From Brachybacterium sp. SGAir0954 (GTDB taxonomy: Bacteria > Actinomycetota > Actinomycetes > Actinomycetales > Dermabacteraceae), in the NCBI RefSeq assembly GCF_005490785.1, contig NZ_CP027295.1, positions 620,001-684,000 on the forward strand: 64,000 nucleotides of DNA, read 5' to 3'. Positions within the stretch are counted from its first letter, which is position 1. Every line of letters begins with the position of its first letter. This document shows positions 33,209 through 41,325 of the stretch, piece after piece. The notes below the pieces were generated by a model. It did no database searches. It was given only the letters and a program-made list of their open reading frames with translations, and was not told the origin of the DNA. A program made the translations under genes and the position numbers.

Positions 33209-35764
33209 ATGAGCGATTCCGGACGCTCCTCCCGCGGCTCGTCGCGCCGCACGAACCCGTCGGCCGGCAATCGTCGCGCCGCAGGTGTACGTCGCGCCTC
33301 CGGGGCCTCCGACGCGAAGAAGCCGGCGCCGGGCGCCGCGGCCTCCGCGAGCAAGGGCACGAGCCGCACGCCGAAGAAGGCCGGCGCCGCCGCGGGCGGT
33401 GCGGCCGCGGCGGGGACAGGGAGCCGCTCGGCGGCGTCCCGCCACGCCGCACCGGCGCGCAGCGGGCGCGGGAAGGGAAGCGGCAAGGTCGCCGCGACGA
33501 ACTTCCTGAACTACCCGCGGGCCGGGAAGAAGGGCTTCTGGCGCTGGCTGCCGTCCTTCCGCCTGCTCGCCGGCGCCTTCGCGCTGATCGTGCTGCTGGG
33601 CCTCGCCGGCACCGTCTGGCTGTACAAGAGCACCGAGGTCCCCGAGCCCTCCGACTTCGCCCTCGCCCAGTCCTCCCGCGTCTACTTCTCCGACGGCGAG
33701 ACGGAGATGGGCAAGTTCAGCGACATCAACCGCACCCCGATCGCGAACGACGAGATCCCGCAGACCGTCAAGGACGCGGTCGTCGCGAGCGAGGACGCGA
33801 CCTTCTACGAGAACCGCGGCATCTCGCCCAAGGGCATCCTCCGAGCCCTGGTCAACAACCTCTCCGGCGGTGCGCGCCAGGGCGGCTCGACCATCACGCA
33901 GCAGTACGTGGAGCGGTACTACACCGGCACCAACACGAGCTACGTGGGCAAGGTCAAGGAGATGTTCATGGCGATCAAGATCGACCAGGAGCTCCCCAAG
34001 GACGAGATCCTCTCCCGCTACCTCAACACCATCTACTTCGGCCGCGGCGCGTACGGCATCGAGGAGGCCTCCCAGGCCTACTTCGGCAAGCCCGCCTCCG
34101 AGCTCGACGAGTCCGAGGCCGCGCTGCTGGTCGCCGTGATCCCCGGACCCTCGTCCTACGACCCCGCGGTCAACGAGGAGAAGGCGCAGTCGCTGTGGGC
34201 ACGCGTGATCGAGCGCGAGGTCAACGACACCGGGGTGCTCACCGCTGCGGAGGCGGACGCCCTCGAGTTCCCGAAGACCGCCGAGCCCAAGAAGCAGAAC
34301 AGCCTGGGCGGCACCAACGGCTACCTCCTGGACCAGGTGCGCACCGAGCTCATCAACCAGGGCTACACGCAGGACGAGCTCAACACCGGCGGCTTCAAGA
34401 TCGTCTCCACGGTGGACAAGAGCGTCCAGGACAACACCGTCCAGTCGATCGAGGACCTCGGCGACCGCCCCGAGAACAACCGCGTGGGCACGATGACGCT
34501 GGACCCGTCCAGCGGCGCGATCCGCGGCATGTACGGCGGCGAGGACTACGTGAAGCAGTCCATCAACGACGCGACCCAGTCGCGCATGCAGGCCGGATCG
34601 ATCTTCAAGACCTTCACGCTCGTCGCGGCCCTCCAGGAGGGCTACTCGCTGTACTCGACCTGGGACGGCAACTCGCCGAAGTCCTTCCCCGGCTGGACCG
34701 TGAACAACTTCAACAAGGTCGACTACGGCACCGTGAGCCTCTCGCAGGCGACCACGAACTCGATCAACACGGCCTTCGCCGAGCTGAACGTCGAGATGGG
34801 CCCCACGAAGACCAAGGAGGCCGCGATCGAGCTGGGCCTCCCTGAGACCACACCGGGCCTGGACGACTACGCCTCGAACGTGCTCGGCAGCGCCTCGCCG
34901 ACCGTCCGCGAGATGGCGGAGGCCTACGCGACGATCGCCTCCGGCGGCGTCTACCACTCCGCGTACATCGTGGAGACGATGACCAACGCCGACGGCTCCA
35001 AGGAGTACGAGCACAAGGACACCGCCAAGCGCGTGCTCGACGAGGGCGTGGCCACCAACGCCACCGTCGCCCTCCAGGGCCCGCCCAGCACGGGCTCCGC
35101 GAAGGCGCTCGTCGACATCATGGACGGCCGCCCCGTGGCCGGGAAGACCGGCACCTCGGAGTCCTTCCGCTCCGCATGGTTCGTGGGCTTCACCCCGCAG
35201 CTCGTGACCGGCGTGGGCATGTTCCAGCCGAACGCGGACGGCGGCGAGGACCCGCTCACCCCGTGGGGCGACTACTCGAACATCACCGGCGGCTCGTACC
35301 CCACGGAGATCTGGGGCTCGATCATGTCCCGCTCCCTCGAGGGCCAGGACTTCGAGGACTTCCCCGAGGCCGTGCGGCTGGACAACCAGAAGGCCGTCGC
35401 GAGCACCACGACGACCCGCAAGTCGACGCGGACCCAGGCCCCGACGACGAAAGCCCCCACCACCGAGGCGCCGACCACGGAGGAGCCCACGACGGAGGAG
35501 CCGACGACGGAGGAGCCCACCACCGAGGAGCCCACGACGGAGGAGCCGACGACGGAGGAGCCCACCACCGAGGAGCCCACGACGGAGGAGCCGACGACGG
35601 AGGAGCCCACCACGGAGAAGTCGACGACGACGAAGAAGCCCGCGGAGAAGACGACGACGGAGAAGCCGGCGGCGGAGAAGACGACCAAGCCGTCGTCCAC
35701 GAAGCCGACCACCGAGGCGGGCGCCGAGGAGGGCAAGACCGACACGGGGACGACCGGGGACTGA
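33209..35764 (+). CDS. Bifunctional penicillin-binding protein (class A)
   Basis: This 851-residue enzyme polymerises glycan strands and crosslinks peptidoglycan. A basic disordered N-terminus (~115 residues) precedes a transmembrane helix (FRLLAGAFALIVLLGLAGTV). The GT51 domain has catalytic Glu195 in VVASEDATFYEN plus STITQQYVERYY and YLNTIYFGRGAYGI. The transpeptidase has Ser464-Lys467 (SIFK), Ser518-Asn520 (SIN) and KTGTS from Lys646. The C-terminus is a Thr/Glu/Pro-rich tail with nine TTEEP repeats followed by Lys-rich sequence, probably passing through or binding the wall. GGAG precedes the ATG. Confidence 0.95.
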   Translation: MSDSGRSSRGSSRRTNPSAGNRRAAGVRRASGASDAKKPAPGAAASASKGTSRTPKKAGAAAGGAAAAGTGSRSAASRHAAPARSGRGKGSGKVAATNFLNYPRAGKKGFWRWLPSFRLLAGAFALIVLLGLAGTVWLYKSTEVPEPSDFALAQSSRVYFSDGETEMGKFSDINRTPIANDEIPQTVKDAVVASEDATFYENRGISPKGILRALVNNLSGGARQGGSTITQQYVERYYTGTNTSYVGKVKEMFMAIKIDQELPKDEILSRYLNTIYFGRGAYGIEEASQAYFGKPASELDESEAALLVAVIPGPSSYDPAVNEEKAQSLWARVIEREVNDTGVLTAAEADALEFPKTAEPKKQNSLGGTNGYLLDQVRTELINQGYTQDELNTGGFKIVSTVDKSVQDNTVQSIEDLGDRPENNRVGTMTLDPSSGAIRGMYGGEDYVKQSINDATQSRMQAGSIFKTFTLVAALQEGYSLYSTWDGNSPKSFPGWTVNNFNKVDYGTVSLSQATTNSINTAFAELNVEMGPTKTKEAAIELGLPETTPGLDDYASNVLGSASPTVREMAEAYATIASGGVYHSAYIVETMTNADGSKEYEHKDTAKRVLDEGVATNATVALQGPPSTGSAKALVDIMDGRPVAGKTGTSESFRSAWFVGFTPQLVTGVGMFQPNADGGEDPLTPWGDYSNITGGSYPTEIWGSIMSRSLEGQDFEDFPEAVRLDNQKAVASTTTTRKSTRTQAPTTKAPTTEAPTTEEPTTEEPTTEEPTTEEPTTEEPTTEEPTTEEPTTEEPTTEEPTTEKSTTTKKPAEKTTTEKPAAEKTTKPSSTKPTTEAGAEEGKTDTGTTGD
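35459..35623 (+). repeat. In-frame 15-bp/45-bp tandem repeats encoding TTEEP
   Basis: One TTEAP, nine TTEEP and one TTEKS unit lie in tandem. At DNA level there is a higher-order 45-bp period: identical units begin at 35516 and 35561, with partial copies before (35471) and after (35606). Such repeats change length easily by slippage or recombination. Confidence 0.9.
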
Positions 35765-35787
35765 CCCTCCGATCCCCTGTCCACGAT

Positions 35788-35821
35788 GCGGCCCGCTCGT
35801 CCTCCGGGACGGGCGGGCCGC
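35788..35821 (+). terminator. PBP gene terminator
   Basis: GCGGCCCGC (35788-35796) pairs with GCGGGCCGC (35813-35821), with an inner CGTCC/GGGACG helix and loop TCC, 24 nt after the PBP stop. Confidence 0.7.
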
Positions 35822-36004
35822 GTCGTCGTCGGCCCCGGCTGTGATCCCCCGCGCAGCTCCCGCCCCGCTCTTCTCCCCACCTCCCGGGACCGGTAGGGTT
35901 GCACGGTCCGTGACATGCGCCGCCGGCGGCTGCGCGGATGGCATGAACCCTCCTGCCACGGAGAGACCGTGGCCGTTGAGACCACAGGAGGTGGGTACCG
36001 AAAC

Positions 36005-36295
36005 ATGCGCGCTTACGAAATGGTCGTGATCCTCGACCCGTCCGTCGATGAGCGGACCGTCAGCGGGACCTTCGAGAAGCTGGTCCAGGTCGTCCCTACC
36101 GAGGGCGGCACCATCGACAACGTCGACGTCTGGGGCAAGCGGAAGTTCGCCTACGAGATCGACAAGAAGTCCGAGGGCATCTACATCGTCCTCACCTTCA
36201 CCTCGACCCCCGCCACCGCGCAGGAGCTCGATCGTCAGCTGGGGCTCAACGAGTCCGTGCTGCGCACCAAGCTCATGCGGGCCGACGCGAAGTGA
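36005..36295 (+). CDS. rpsF: 30S ribosomal protein S6
   Basis: The 96-residue protein has the S6 pattern [39 protein letters not shown] and [18 protein letters not shown]. The start at 36005 is set by AGGAGGT about 12 nt upstream and by alignment to the family; the frame is open further upstream without similarity. It is the first gene of rpsF-ssb-rpsR-rplI and binds S18 in the ribosome. Confidence 0.97.
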   Translation: MRAYEMVVILDPSVDERTVSGTFEKLVQVVPTEGGTIDNVDVWGKRKFAYEIDKKSEGIYIVLTFTSTPATAQELDRQLGLNESVLRTKLMRADAK

Positions 36296-36435
36296 TCCTT
36301 CGGGACGCGCCCCCGCTCCGCGGCGGCTCGTCCCTCCCGATCGCCTCCGGCTCACGCCGACGGGCGATCCGCGGCCCCCGGGCCGCCTCCCAGTGACACC
36401 ACTGACCCCACCGAACTCGGAGCAGAGGAGCACCC

Positions 36436-37020
36436 ATGGCGAATGACACCGTCATCACGGTGATCGGCAACCTCACCGCCGACCCGGAGCTGCGTTTCAC
36501 CAACTCCGGAGCGGCCGTGGCGTCGTTCACCGTCGCGTCCACCCCCCGCACCTTCGACCGTCAGGCGAACGAGTGGAAGGACGGCGAGGCGCTGTTCCTG
36601 CGCTGCTCGGTCTGGCGCGATGCCGCCGAGAACGTGGCGGAGTCGCTGGAGAAGGGCACGCGCGTCGTCGTGCAGGGCCGTCTCCAGCAGCGCTCCTACA
36701 CCGACCGTGAGGGCAACAACCGCACGTCCGTGGAGCTCCAGGTCGACGAGGTCGGCCCGTCGCTCCGCTACGCCACCGCCAAGCCCACCAAGGTGCAGCG
36801 CGGCGGAGGCGGCGGCGGTCGCGGCTTCAACGGCGGCGGTGGTCAGCAGGGCGGCGGCTTCAACGGCGGCGGCCAGGGTGGCTACGGCCAGCAGGGCGGC
36901 GGTCAGGGCGGCTACAACGGCGGCCAGCAGGGTGGCTACGGCAACGCTCCTCAGGGCGGCGCCGACCAGGACCCGTGGGCCGGCGGCAACCAGGGCGGGT
37001 ACGACGACCCTCCCTTCTGA
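36436..37020 (+). CDS. ssb: Single-stranded DNA-binding protein
   Basis: This 194-residue SSB has an OB fold ([57 protein letters not shown]), a Gly/Gln/Asn/Tyr-rich linker of ~65 residues and the acidic protein-docking tip DDPPF. It coats single-stranded DNA and recruits repair and replication proteins. The glycine-rich linker with GGYGQQGGG-type units resembles phase-separating low-complexity tails. GAGGAG precedes the ATG. Confidence 0.97.
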   Translation: MANDTVITVIGNLTADPELRFTNSGAAVASFTVASTPRTFDRQANEWKDGEALFLRCSVWRDAAENVAESLEKGTRVVVQGRLQQRSYTDREGNNRTSVELQVDEVGPSLRYATAKPTKVQRGGGGGGRGFNGGGGQQGGGFNGGGQGGYGQQGGGQGGYNGGQQGGYGNAPQGGADQDPWAGGNQGGYDDPPF

Positions 37021-37118
37021 TCCGCAGAGGGCTCTCCGGAGCCTGCTGACCAGGATCGACACTCATCCATTCCATCCCGGGTGCATGCCCGGGCTCCACA
37101 GAAAGAAGGAGCACCACG

Positions 37119-37355
37119 ATGGCCAAGCCTGTTCTTCGTAAGCCGAAGAAGAAGCTGAACCCGCTGAAGGCTGCGGGTCTCGAGACCGTGGACTACAAGG
37201 ACGCGGCGCTGCTGCGCAAGTTCATCTCCGACCGCGGCAAGATCCGCGCGCGTCGGGTGACGGGCGTGTCCGTGCAGGAGCAGCGCAAGATCGCGAAGGC
37301 CGTGAAGAACGCCCGCGAGATCGCGCTCCTGCCCTACTCGACCTCCGGTCGCTGA
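37119..37355 (+). CDS. rpsR: 30S ribosomal protein S18
   Basis: The 78-residue basic protein shows the S18 core [19 protein letters not shown] followed by [20 protein letters not shown] and a terminal YSTSGR. There is no CXXC zinc-type motif, so this is the zinc-independent form. AGAAAGAAGGAG precedes the ATG. It lies in the S6 operon with 17 bp to rplI. Confidence 0.97.
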   Translation: MAKPVLRKPKKKLNPLKAAGLETVDYKDAALLRKFISDRGKIRARRVTGVSVQEQRKIAKAVKNAREIALLPYSTSGR

Positions 37356-37372
37356 GCAAGGAAGGCATTCAC

Positions 37373-37843
37373 ATGACCACCAAGCTCATCCTCACGCACG
37401 AGGTCTCCGGCCTCGGTGCCGCCGGCGACGTCGTCGAGGTCAAGGACGGCTACGCCCGCAACTACCTGCAGCCCCGCGGTCTCGCGACCCCGTGGACCAA
37501 CGGCGGTCAGCGCCAGCTCGACCAGATCCGCGCCGCCCGCGGCAAGCGCTCGATCACGAACCTCGAGGACGCCCAGGCGCTCAAGGCGACGCTCGAGTCG
37601 AAGCCGGTCGTCGTCGCCGAGCGCGCCGGCGAGAACGGCCGCCTCTTCGGCGCCGTCTCCTCCAAGGAGATCGCCGACGGCGTCAAGGCCGTGTTCGACA
37701 AGGACATCGACCGTCGCACGGTCGAGTTCCCCGCCGCCATCAAGGCGCTGGGCGAGCACAAGGCGACCGTGCGTCTGCACGACGACGTCTTCGCGAACCT
37801 GGTCATCCAGGTCGTCGCCGCCAAGGGGTCCGTGAAGGCCTGA
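37373..37843 (+). CDS. rplI: 50S ribosomal protein L9
   Basis: The 156-residue L9 has the N-terminal domain ILTHEVSGLGAAGDVVEVKD, GYARNYLQPRGLATPWT, a long connecting helix and the C-terminal domain with LFGAVSSKEIADGVKAVFD. It is a few residues longer than usual. It is the last gene of the operon; a strong terminator follows at 37868. Confidence 0.97.
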   Translation: MTTKLILTHEVSGLGAAGDVVEVKDGYARNYLQPRGLATPWTNGGQRQLDQIRAARGKRSITNLEDAQALKATLESKPVVVAERAGENGRLFGAVSSKEIADGVKAVFDKDIDRRTVEFPAAIKALGEHKATVRLHDDVFANLVIQVVAAKGSVKA

Positions 37844-37867
37844 TCCGAGGCTCTCGCACCCTGCGCT

Positions 37868-37904
37868 CGACGCCCCGCCCACCGTCATGGTGGGCGGGGC
37901 GTCG
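37868..37904 (+). terminator. rpsF operon terminator
   Basis: A perfect 16-bp stem (37868-37883 with 37889-37904) with loop GTCAT begins 25 nt after the rplI stop. Confidence 0.85.
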
Positions 37905-37939
37905 TCGTGCGCGGGGGGTGGTGCGCGCTCCTGCCCCAC

Positions 37940-37996
37940 GGATGGTCCGATTCTGTTCCGGATCCGACGTCGATGTGGAACACAATCGGACCATCC
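37940..37996. repeat. 20-bp inverted repeat of unknown role
   Basis: Arms 37940-37959 and 37977-37996 match in 19 of 20 positions around a 17-nt spacer. They lie between the rplI terminator and the next gene. The pairing is too long for chance. It could be a second terminator, a transcribed hairpin, or the remnant of a small mobile element; no tract of Ts follows. Confidence 0.7.
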
Positions 37997-38067
37997 GCCG
38001 TGTGTGAGGGCTTCCGGGGCGGGTGGCGGAGGCGGCGCGTGGTCGGCCCTGTGGTGAGGGGCCGATG

Positions 38068-38760
38068 ATGGGCGAGCATGGTGCCATGCCCTCCGCCCTC
38101 CAGAACGTCCCGCTGCGCGAGCAGCTGCGGATCGATCGCCTCCCCCTGCGACTGCTGACCCTGTTCCTCGGCCTGACCGGCTTCGGCGCCGGCATCGGCC
38201 TGATCCTCCGCGCCGGCCTCGGCGCCGCCCCGTGGGACGTGCTCTCCGTCGCGATCGCCGGCCGCACCGGGCTCAGCATCGGGACGATCACGATCCTCAC
38301 GAGCTTCGTCGTGCTGCTCGCCTGGATCCCGCTGCGCCAGCAGCTCGGCATCGGCACGCTCGCCAACGCCCTCTGGGTCGGCGTCTCGATGGACCTCACC
38401 CTGCACCTCGTGCCGCCCGTCGAGGGCCTGCTCCCTGGCATCGCCCTGCTCGTCGCCGGGCTCGCCCTCAACGCCGTCGCCGACGCCGTCTACATCGGCG
38501 CCCAGCTGGGCCCCGGCCCGCGCGACGGGCTCATGACCGGGATCCACCACCGCTGGGGGCTGCCCGTCGGCCCCGTCCGCGCGGTCATCGAGGTCGGCGT
38601 GCTCGCGATCGGCTGGATGCTCGGCGGGCCCGTCGGCCTCGGGACCGTCGTGTACGCCCTGGGCATCGGCCCGATCGTGCACCTCGTGCTGCTGTGGGTG
38701 ACGATCCCCGTGCGCCGCGGGGCGGCGCCGGTCCCCGCGACGGCCGCCCTCGCCGACTAG
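38068..38760 (+). CDS. YczE/YyaS-type membrane protein
   Basis: The ~230-residue protein has five hydrophobic segments and the family pattern LLTLFLGLTGFGAGIGLILRAGLGAAPWDVLS (recognisable as AGLGAAPWDVLS), GLSIGTITILTS and IGAQLGPGPRDGLMTG. YczE-like proteins are integral membrane proteins with no proven activity. Start choice is uncertain among 38065, 38068 and 38086; GAGGGG 6 nt upstream favours 38068. The next gene starts 11 bp downstream. Confidence 0.82.
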   Translation: MGEHGAMPSALQNVPLREQLRIDRLPLRLLTLFLGLTGFGAGIGLILRAGLGAAPWDVLSVAIAGRTGLSIGTITILTSFVVLLAWIPLRQQLGIGTLANALWVGVSMDLTLHLVPPVEGLLPGIALLVAGLALNAVADAVYIGAQLGPGPRDGLMTGIHHRWGLPVGPVRAVIEVGVLAIGWMLGGPVGLGTVVYALGIGPIVHLVLLWVTIPVRRGAAPVPATAALAD

Positions 38761-38763
38761 GGT
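38758..38763 (+). promoter_or_regulatory. Leaderless promoter of the APC permease gene
   Basis: TAGGGT, sharing TAG with the stop codon of the previous gene, ends 8 nt before the GTG. Confidence 0.45.
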
Positions 38764-38771
38764 CAGGCAGG

Positions 38772-40223
38772 GTGAGCACCCCTTCCCCCACCCCCTCCCA
38801 CCCGGACGCCGGCTCCTCACCGGCCGCCGGCCACACCCTCGCGCGGTCCCTCGGCCACGGCCAGATGGCGATGATCGCCATGGGCTCCGCCCTCGGCACC
38901 GGCCTGTTCCTGGGCTCCGGCGAGGCGATCGGCTACGCCGGACCCGCCGTCATCGTCTCCTTCGCCGTGGGCTCCCTCATCGCCGCGACGATCGCGCTCG
39001 CGATGGGCGAGATGGCCTCCCGCCACCCCGTGCGCGGCGGCTTCGGCACCCTCGCCGCCCGCTACCTCTCCCCGTTCTGGGGCTACCTCAGCCGCTGGCT
39101 GTACTGGATCGTCACGGTCGCCGTGACCGGCGCGGAGCTCGTCGCCTGCGCCGCCTACCTCGCGTACTGGTTCCCGGCCGTGCCGATCTGGGCGGGGATC
39201 CTGCTCTTCGCCGCCGTGATCGTGGGGATCAACCTCGCGACCGTCGGCTCCTTCGGCGTCATCGAGTTCGCGCTGAGCTCGATCAAGGTCGTCGCCGTCC
39301 TCGTCTTCATCCTCATCGGCCTGTTCCTCGTGCTGTTCGGCATGCCGGGGGAGAGCGCCCCCGGGCTCTCCCTCCTCACGTCCGACGGGGGCTTCGCCCC
39401 CAACGGCTGGGGCGCCGTCTGGATCGCGCTCTCGGTCGTCATGTTCTCCTTCGGCGGGATCGAGCTGCTCTCGATCACCGCCGCCGAGGCGAAGGACCCG
39501 GCCCGCTCGATCCGCACCGCCGCGCGCACCACCATCGTGCGCCTCGCGTTCTTCTACGTGCTGTGCATCGGCATCGTCGTGAGCCTCGTGCCGTGGCAGG
39601 AGGCCGCCGGCACCGGCGAGGACGTCGCGACCTCCCCGTTCGTGATGGTCTTCGACAGGATCGGCATCCCCGGCGCCGCGAGCATCACGAACCTCCTGGT
39701 GCTCGTCGCGGCGCTCTCCGCGGCGAACGCGAACCTCTACGCGGGCAGCCGCATGCTCCACTCCCTCGCCTCCGACGGCCTCGCCCCGCGCCTCTTCGCG
39801 CGCACCACGCGCCGTCACGTGCCCTACGTGGGCATCGTCGCGAGCTCCGTGGGCCTGCTCGCCGCCGCGATCCTCGCGTTCTCCGGGGTGGGCGGCGTGT
39901 TCGGCTACATGATGAGCCTCGTCGTGTTCGCGGTGCTGCTCGTGTGGTTCCTGATCCTCGCGACCTTCGTCGCCTACCGGCGTCGCGGCGTCGAGGGCGC
40001 GACCTTCCGGGTGCCCGGCGGCGTCGTCACGGCGGTCGTGGGCATGATCGGCCTGCTCACCGTCCTCTCCACGGTGTTCGTGCGTGAGAGCATGCAGATC
40101 GCCGCGGCCGTCGGCGTGCCCGCCGTGCTGCTCGCGACGCTCCTGTACTTCATCGTCGTGCGGCGCCGTCTCGACACGGCCGCGATCGAGGAGGCCTTCG
40201 ACGAGGCCGAGTCGATGCGCTGA
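38772..40223 (+). CDS. APC-family amino acid permease
   Basis: The 483-residue permease has about 12 transmembrane helices. Its first helix contains the substrate/sodium-site-like glycine motif GSALGTGLFLGSGEAIGYAG, followed by LAMGEMASRHPVRGGFGTLA, typical of the amino-acid transporter (AAT) branch that takes up proline, GABA, aromatic or other amino acids. The substrate cannot be decided. It ends in a short charged tail. GTG 38772 is the start; there is no clear Shine-Dalgarno. Confidence 0.92.
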   Translation: MSTPSPTPSHPDAGSSPAAGHTLARSLGHGQMAMIAMGSALGTGLFLGSGEAIGYAGPAVIVSFAVGSLIAATIALAMGEMASRHPVRGGFGTLAARYLSPFWGYLSRWLYWIVTVAVTGAELVACAAYLAYWFPAVPIWAGILLFAAVIVGINLATVGSFGVIEFALSSIKVVAVLVFILIGLFLVLFGMPGESAPGLSLLTSDGGFAPNGWGAVWIALSVVMFSFGGIELLSITAAEAKDPARSIRTAARTTIVRLAFFYVLCIGIVVSLVPWQEAAGTGEDVATSPFVMVFDRIGIPGAASITNLLVLVAALSAANANLYAGSRMLHSLASDGLAPRLFARTTRRHVPYVGIVASSVGLLAAAILAFSGVGGVFGYMMSLVVFAVLLVWFLILATFVAYRRRGVEGATFRVPGGVVTAVVGMIGLLTVLSTVFVRESMQIAAAVGVPAVLLATLLYFIVVRRRLDTAAIEEAFDEAESMR

Positions 40224-40322
40224 CGCCGCTCGCAGGATCCGAGCGGCGGCGAGCTGGTACTTCGCGCGCACCGTACGATTCCCCCGACATGGGACAGCGG
40301 GCCCAGAACCGAGGGGGCAGTG

Positions 40323-40565
40323 ATGAGCGCGGAGAGCATCGACAGCAGGGGCGTGAAGCGGAGCTCGCTGATCGTGACGGTCCTCGGCGCGCTGCTCGGC
40401 GGTCCGGTGTCGATCATCCTCGGTGCCCTCGCGATCGCCTCGGCGGAGAGCAGCCCGGAGCGCGCCCGCACGCTGACGTCCTTCGCCTGGCTGCTGCTCA
40501 TCCTGGGGTGGCTCTTCTACGTCGCGGCGTTCCTGCTCCTGTTCCTGGGCGGGGAACCCGGCTGA
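40323..40565 (+). CDS. Small two-helix membrane protein
   Basis: The 80-residue protein (MSAESIDSRGVKRSS) has two hydrophobic segments (LIVTVLGALLGGPVSIILGA and FAWLLLILGWLFYVAAFLLL) with a short charged loop between. I know no function. GAGGGGGC precedes the ATG and a TACGAT -10 box lies at 40274-40279. It stands alone between the permease and the L7/L12-like gene. Confidence 0.65.
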   Translation: MSAESIDSRGVKRSSLIVTVLGALLGGPVSIILGALAIASAESSPERARTLTSFAWLLLILGWLFYVAAFLLLFLGGEPG

Positions 40566-40680
40566 GTGGGAGGGGCGAGCGTCAGCCAGCCTCTCGCCCT
40601 CCGGCATCGATGCGCTGTCGCCGACGTCCGTCGGGACCGGCTCCGACGGACGTCGCGGCCGGTCCCGGCGTCCCGGTCGC

Positions 40681-40686
40681 TAGGGT
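40681..40686 (+). promoter_or_regulatory. Leaderless promoter of the L7/L12-like gene
   Basis: TAGGGT ends 6 nt before ATG 40693, with no Shine-Dalgarno. Confidence 0.6.
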
Positions 40687-40692
40687 CAGGGC

Positions 40693-40986
40693 ATGTTCGG
40701 ATCCTCGAAGCAGCTCCAGGCCCAGCAGGCCCACATCGCCCGGCTCGAGGAGGAGGTGCGCGGCCTGCGCGGGCTCGTGAAGCGTCTGGCCGACCGCGCC
40801 GACGTGGGACCCGAGGAGCTCGAGGAGCTGCGGGCCCAGCTGCGCCCGGCCTTCCCGCCGCGGGTGGACGAGCTGATCGCGCAGGACCAGCTCATCGCCG
40901 CGATCAAGGAGTACCGCACCGCCACGGGAGCCGGGCTCAAGGAGGCGAAGGACGTCGTCGAGGCACGGCGCGACGGCCTGCGCTGA
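40693..40986 (+). CDS. Ribosomal protein L7/L12 C-terminal domain-like mini-protein
   Basis: The 97-residue protein has an N-terminal coiled coil (QLQAQQAHIARLEEEVRGLR, residues 8-35) and a C-terminal segment IAAIKEYRTATGAGLKEAKD (68-87) that matches the KxxR-x-x-TGxGLKEAKxxVE signature of the L7/L12 C-terminal domain, the part that recruits translation factors. The L12 hinge and ribosome-binding N-domain are missing. Real rplL lies elsewhere in the genome in every bacterium, so this is a paralogue, possibly binding a GTPase as a coiled-coil dimer. Confidence 0.8.
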   Translation: MFGSSKQLQAQQAHIARLEEEVRGLRGLVKRLADRADVGPEELEELRAQLRPAFPPRVDELIAQDQLIAAIKEYRTATGAGLKEAKDVVEARRDGLR

Positions 40987-41134
40987 CATGCCCTGACGCC
41001 CAGGCCGGCGGGGTGGCCGCGCGGGAACGTGTCGTCCGCAACACTCCCTCGGACGGATTGGGTCCCCCGGTGAACGCGGGGTACCCTGAAGGAACCTTCG
41101 GCGTTGGTGTGTACGTACCTGGTGTCGGAGACAT

Positions 41135-41218
41135 GCGCGAGTGGCGGAATTGGTAGACGCGCACGGTTCAGGTCCGTGTGCTCGAAAGGGCGTGGGGGTT
41201 CGAGTCCCCCCTCGCGCA
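41135..41218 (+). tRNA. tRNA-Leu (anticodon CAG)
   Basis: The acceptor stem GCGCGAG (41135-41141) pairs with CTCGCGC (41211-41217), and A41218 is the discriminator. The anticodon stem CACGG/CCGTG encloses loop TTCAGGT, anticodon CAG (41169-41171), reading CUG. The variable arm is long (class II), and GGTTCGAGTC marks the T loop. CCA is not encoded. CUG is among the most used codons in this high-GC genome. Confidence 0.96.
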
Positions 41219-41228
41219 CGCATGGAAG

Positions 41229-41266
41229 AGCCCCTGGTCGGTGAGAGCCGATGCAGGGGTTTCTTC
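41229..41266 (+). terminator. tRNA-Leu terminator
   Basis: GCCCCTG (41230-41236) pairs with CAGGGGT (41254-41260), extended by TCGG/CCGA, followed by TTTCTTC. Confidence 0.8.
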
Positions 41267-41325
41267 GTGTCCGGGGCGCGTCACGCCGGGGCGGCCGGGG
41301 GGGGCACCGGCCCGCCGGCCGGCGA

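Noticed and set aside
32837-36433. A 1198-codon minus-strand frame
   Set aside because: Antisense to the PBP gene; its repeats mirror the TTEEP-coding DNA.
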